Translations under genes and position numbers: made by a program
NCBI GenBank assembly: GCA_000697335.1
Contig: JNEM01014633.1
Coordinates: forward strand, 1-21,446
Length of the DNA stretch: 21,446 nucleotides
Direction: 5' to 3'
From: Conidiobolus incongruus B7586
Lineage: Eukaryota; Entomophthoromycota; Entomophthoromycetes; Entomophthorales; Conidiobolaceae
The notes under the pieces: model-generated
Seen by the model: only the letters and a program-made list of their open reading frames with translations
What the model was told of the DNA's origin: nothing
Database searches by the model: none
Shown here: one piece after another, positions 18,055-21,446 of the stretch
How positions within the stretch are numbered: the stretch's first letter is position 1
How the letters are laid out: the number at the start of each line of letters is the position of its first letter

Positions 18055-18077
18055 AATTGTAATAATTAATTACAATT
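18055..18077. repeat. 9-bp inverted repeat upstream of the crystallin-like gene
   Basis: AATTGTAAT (18055-18063) and ATTACAATT (18069-18077) around a 5-nt spacer, about 122 nt upstream of the minus-strand ATG at 17933. Its position suits a promoter dyad site, but the evidence is only symmetry. Confidence 0.5.
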
Positions 18078-20730
18078 CAATCGAATTCAAAATTAAAGGT
18101 TTAAATGGTTTTTGATATATTTAAAAAGTTTAGCCTTTTTCAACCAAGTTTGGGTTAATTTTTTTATAATCTGGATCTTCTTTTACTCTTTAATAGTAAA
18201 TTTGTGAAAATTATTTTGATTTGATTATATTATTTATGTTTCATCAGATAGTCGTTCAAATATTTCAATATATATATATATGATAGCCAATTTGAATAAG
18301 ATATTTAAAATGATTTTAATAGTTCCAAAATATCCTTTATAATTTAAAAGATTATTAAGATATAAGCTATAAATCTGTAATGCTTTATTAGTCTAAACTC
18401 TATTAATCCAATTATTATTATAATATTTGGCTATTATATTTGCCACTTGAAAATGGTAATTTGAAATTTGGTAATAAGAAGATAATATATATATAGGAGG
18501 TTAATTATAATGATAAAATAAGATTCATTTATAATATTATGGAATATATATTATAATATTTATAACAATCAACTCTTGATCTATATTTGATAGATTCAAA
18601 TAAAAATTTTTGTATTTCATTAATAATTTATATTAAAGATCAACTATTTGTGCATCCAATCCAAGCATATAATTATTTTTTGCACGCAGTATAAAGTTTA
18701 TTTATATAAGATCTACGAATCATTAGAAGCTTATTTGACCATATTAATTGATATTTCATGATTTATAGTCAAATATATAGAAATATCAATATGCGAATAT
18801 TTAGCCAAGATTATTGTTAATTGATTTGAATCAGAAATACTAACAACATAACATTTGAATTTGATTGATTATTATCAAACAACGAATATAATGACAATAA
18901 GTTGAAAATTTTAATACATTTTAATTTCTTGGCTTTAATCGATGCTGATTTTTTAATATAATAATGCTATAATAAAGCTGTTAATGTGATTTTATATTAA
19001 AGAATCTTATAATAAAAATTTGATATCTGAATTGACCCTTTTTTCATTTTAATTCTGAATAGAAATCATTATATTTTAGTTATTAAAATATCCCAAGTAT
19101 ACTTTGAAAATACAATAACTATCAAAAACAATCATATCTTTGTTAAATCAGTGAAAATGCAATATTATGTAATTAAAATATTTTGAATATTGCTATATAT
19201 TGATAAAATTCTGAACATCAGAGGTTGGTATGTAAATATAAAATTTAAATGAAAATTTTTTCGGTTTATCGCTTGTTTTTCGCAATTAAAATTTTATTGG
19301 AAGATGAATTTTATTTCAAGAGAATAATTTATAAATATTGAAGGGTTTAAAGCAAAATGGTAGATAATGATAATACTAAATTATTATATGCCTCTAAAAT
19401 CTAGATATATACTTTTGAATTATTTATCAAAATTTATGTAATTTATGAAAATTGGAAAATATTTGAGATGATTATTCTTTGAAATATATATAAATCATTC
19501 TACTTATTAGTATTTTAAAATAGGCATTGAATCCATTTACCTTCCTAATGTTTAGAAACAAGTTCTATAATTGATATCTAATCAAACCTAAACAAACATA
19601 TATCACTTGTCCATGTGTCAAAATGTGATTTTTTAAGTAGTTAATGATAAAAAGAAATAAAAGCCAATAATTATCAATTTCTAGCTTGTATTTTGGTTTC
19701 CAGAGTTCGACAAATTAATTTGTAATTATGATGAAATATATTATACTCAATTCCGTTGAATAGCCTAAATGCTAAAATAAACAATGATCAACCTATGATT
19801 CCATATCGCATATGCTTAGTTGTAATATTACCTCAAATCTCACAGTATATTTATATAAACCTCAAATTAATAATTTTTAAATATTCTTACAAAGTTACAT
19901 TGATAGTCTATAAATAATATTGTAATAGAATCAATGGAAAAAACACCGAATAAAAATTATTCATTCATAATTCATTTAGTTACACGCTATTAGAAAATAC
20001 TTTTATATAAAATTTATATGCGTATATGATTTAAACAAGGTTTATGATATTCAAACCATTAGAATTTAAGATAGTATTTAGTATCAACAGAAAAATATTT
20101 AACTGATGTTTATGATTGTGCTTATATTCAATTCTAATTGCACAAATGGAGATTATTTTTCCAATTATTGGGTATGTGTTCAAAATAAACCAATAAAGAT
20201 GCTAATAGCCTTTATTCGTTAAACTGATATGGGTTTGATAGATATGGCAATATCTTATAATAATTGATATGTGATGTTTATTAATTTTAAAAGAGATATA
20301 GTATACTAAAATATTGAAGTTGGATTGATATATTAAAATGATTAAAATTAAGTCGAATTGATTAATTTTATAAACATACCACTAACCAATCGATTTGTTG
20401 AGCATACTGACAGTTCCTATCTGCTGAATATAAAGTACTTGATAGGAATATTTGAAGGGGTAAAAAATTATTCACTGTTGATCAGAAGATGATTACCATA
20501 ATAGGAAATGCGGTTCTCAATATTTTTGGTCTGCTTCCATATTCAAAATCTGGTGATCTTAAATATGGCAACAATTGGATAGGATTAAAAAATAAAATCC
20601 CATATATGTTTTCCCCAGATTGATTCATTAAAATGAAAATACTTTATATTCCATGTGTTTGTAGTTGAAAAAATTTAAAAAACAATTTTTTAAACTTAGT
20701 AACAGTACGTTTTCAGCGTCCTGTTTATAT

Positions 20731-21446
<716 letters not shown>

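Overview
This window looks like nuclear DNA of an early-diverging fungus. It is very AT-rich (about three quarters A+T by eye). Its genes carry many tiny GT-AG introns, all 48-60 nt in my models, and the protein set is fungal: a Cbf1-type bHLH-zipper factor, a fungal-type cystathionine beta-lyase, Tan1, Tad2, Erv46 and Pab1. It also has an EIPR1 (TSSC1) homolog, which budding yeasts lack. An AT-rich zygomycete-grade lineage such as Conidiobolus and relatives is my guess; the sequence alone does not settle the species.

Layout. 1-603: no gene seen. 604-677: tRNA-Ile(AAT), facing the 3' end of the EIPR1 homolog (717-2180, minus). 2181-2645: shared promoter region. 2646-4452: a serine-rich coiled-coil protein, possibly the inner-kinetochore subunit CENP-U/Ame1. 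4685-5878: intronless cystathionine beta-lyase (minus). 6668-6739: tRNA-Gln(TTG) (minus). 6740-8664: almost 2 kb without a gene, with a core at 7321-8280 of only about 9% G+C. 8665-9412: Tad2. 10152-11208: NudC/CS domain fused to Sel1 repeats. 11901-13015: Tan1. 13016-14167: an intergenic region rich in CCAAT boxes and palindromes. 14168-14994: Cbf1-like factor. 15705-17137: Erv46. 17526-17933: a small secreted crystallin-like gene (minus) with a stop codon inside an otherwise open, domain-like frame. 17934-20818: 2.9 kb without a recognised gene. 20819 to the end: the 5' part of PAB1, both first RRMs.

Themes. Several loci serve translation: two tRNA genes, two tRNA-modifying proteins (Tad2 makes inosine 34, which the tRNA-Ile(AAT) here needs; Tan1 supports ac4C12), and poly(A)-binding protein. 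Cbf1 in yeast controls sulfur amino-acid genes and sits at centromeres; a sulfur enzyme gene and a possible kinetochore gene lie nearby, though this may be chance. EIPR1 and Erv46 both belong to membrane trafficking. I saw no transposon, virus-like element or CRISPR array. The most unusual items are the secreted crystallin-like gene with its internal stop, the ultra-AT block, the CCAAT cluster before the Cbf1 gene and the NudC-Sel1 fusion.
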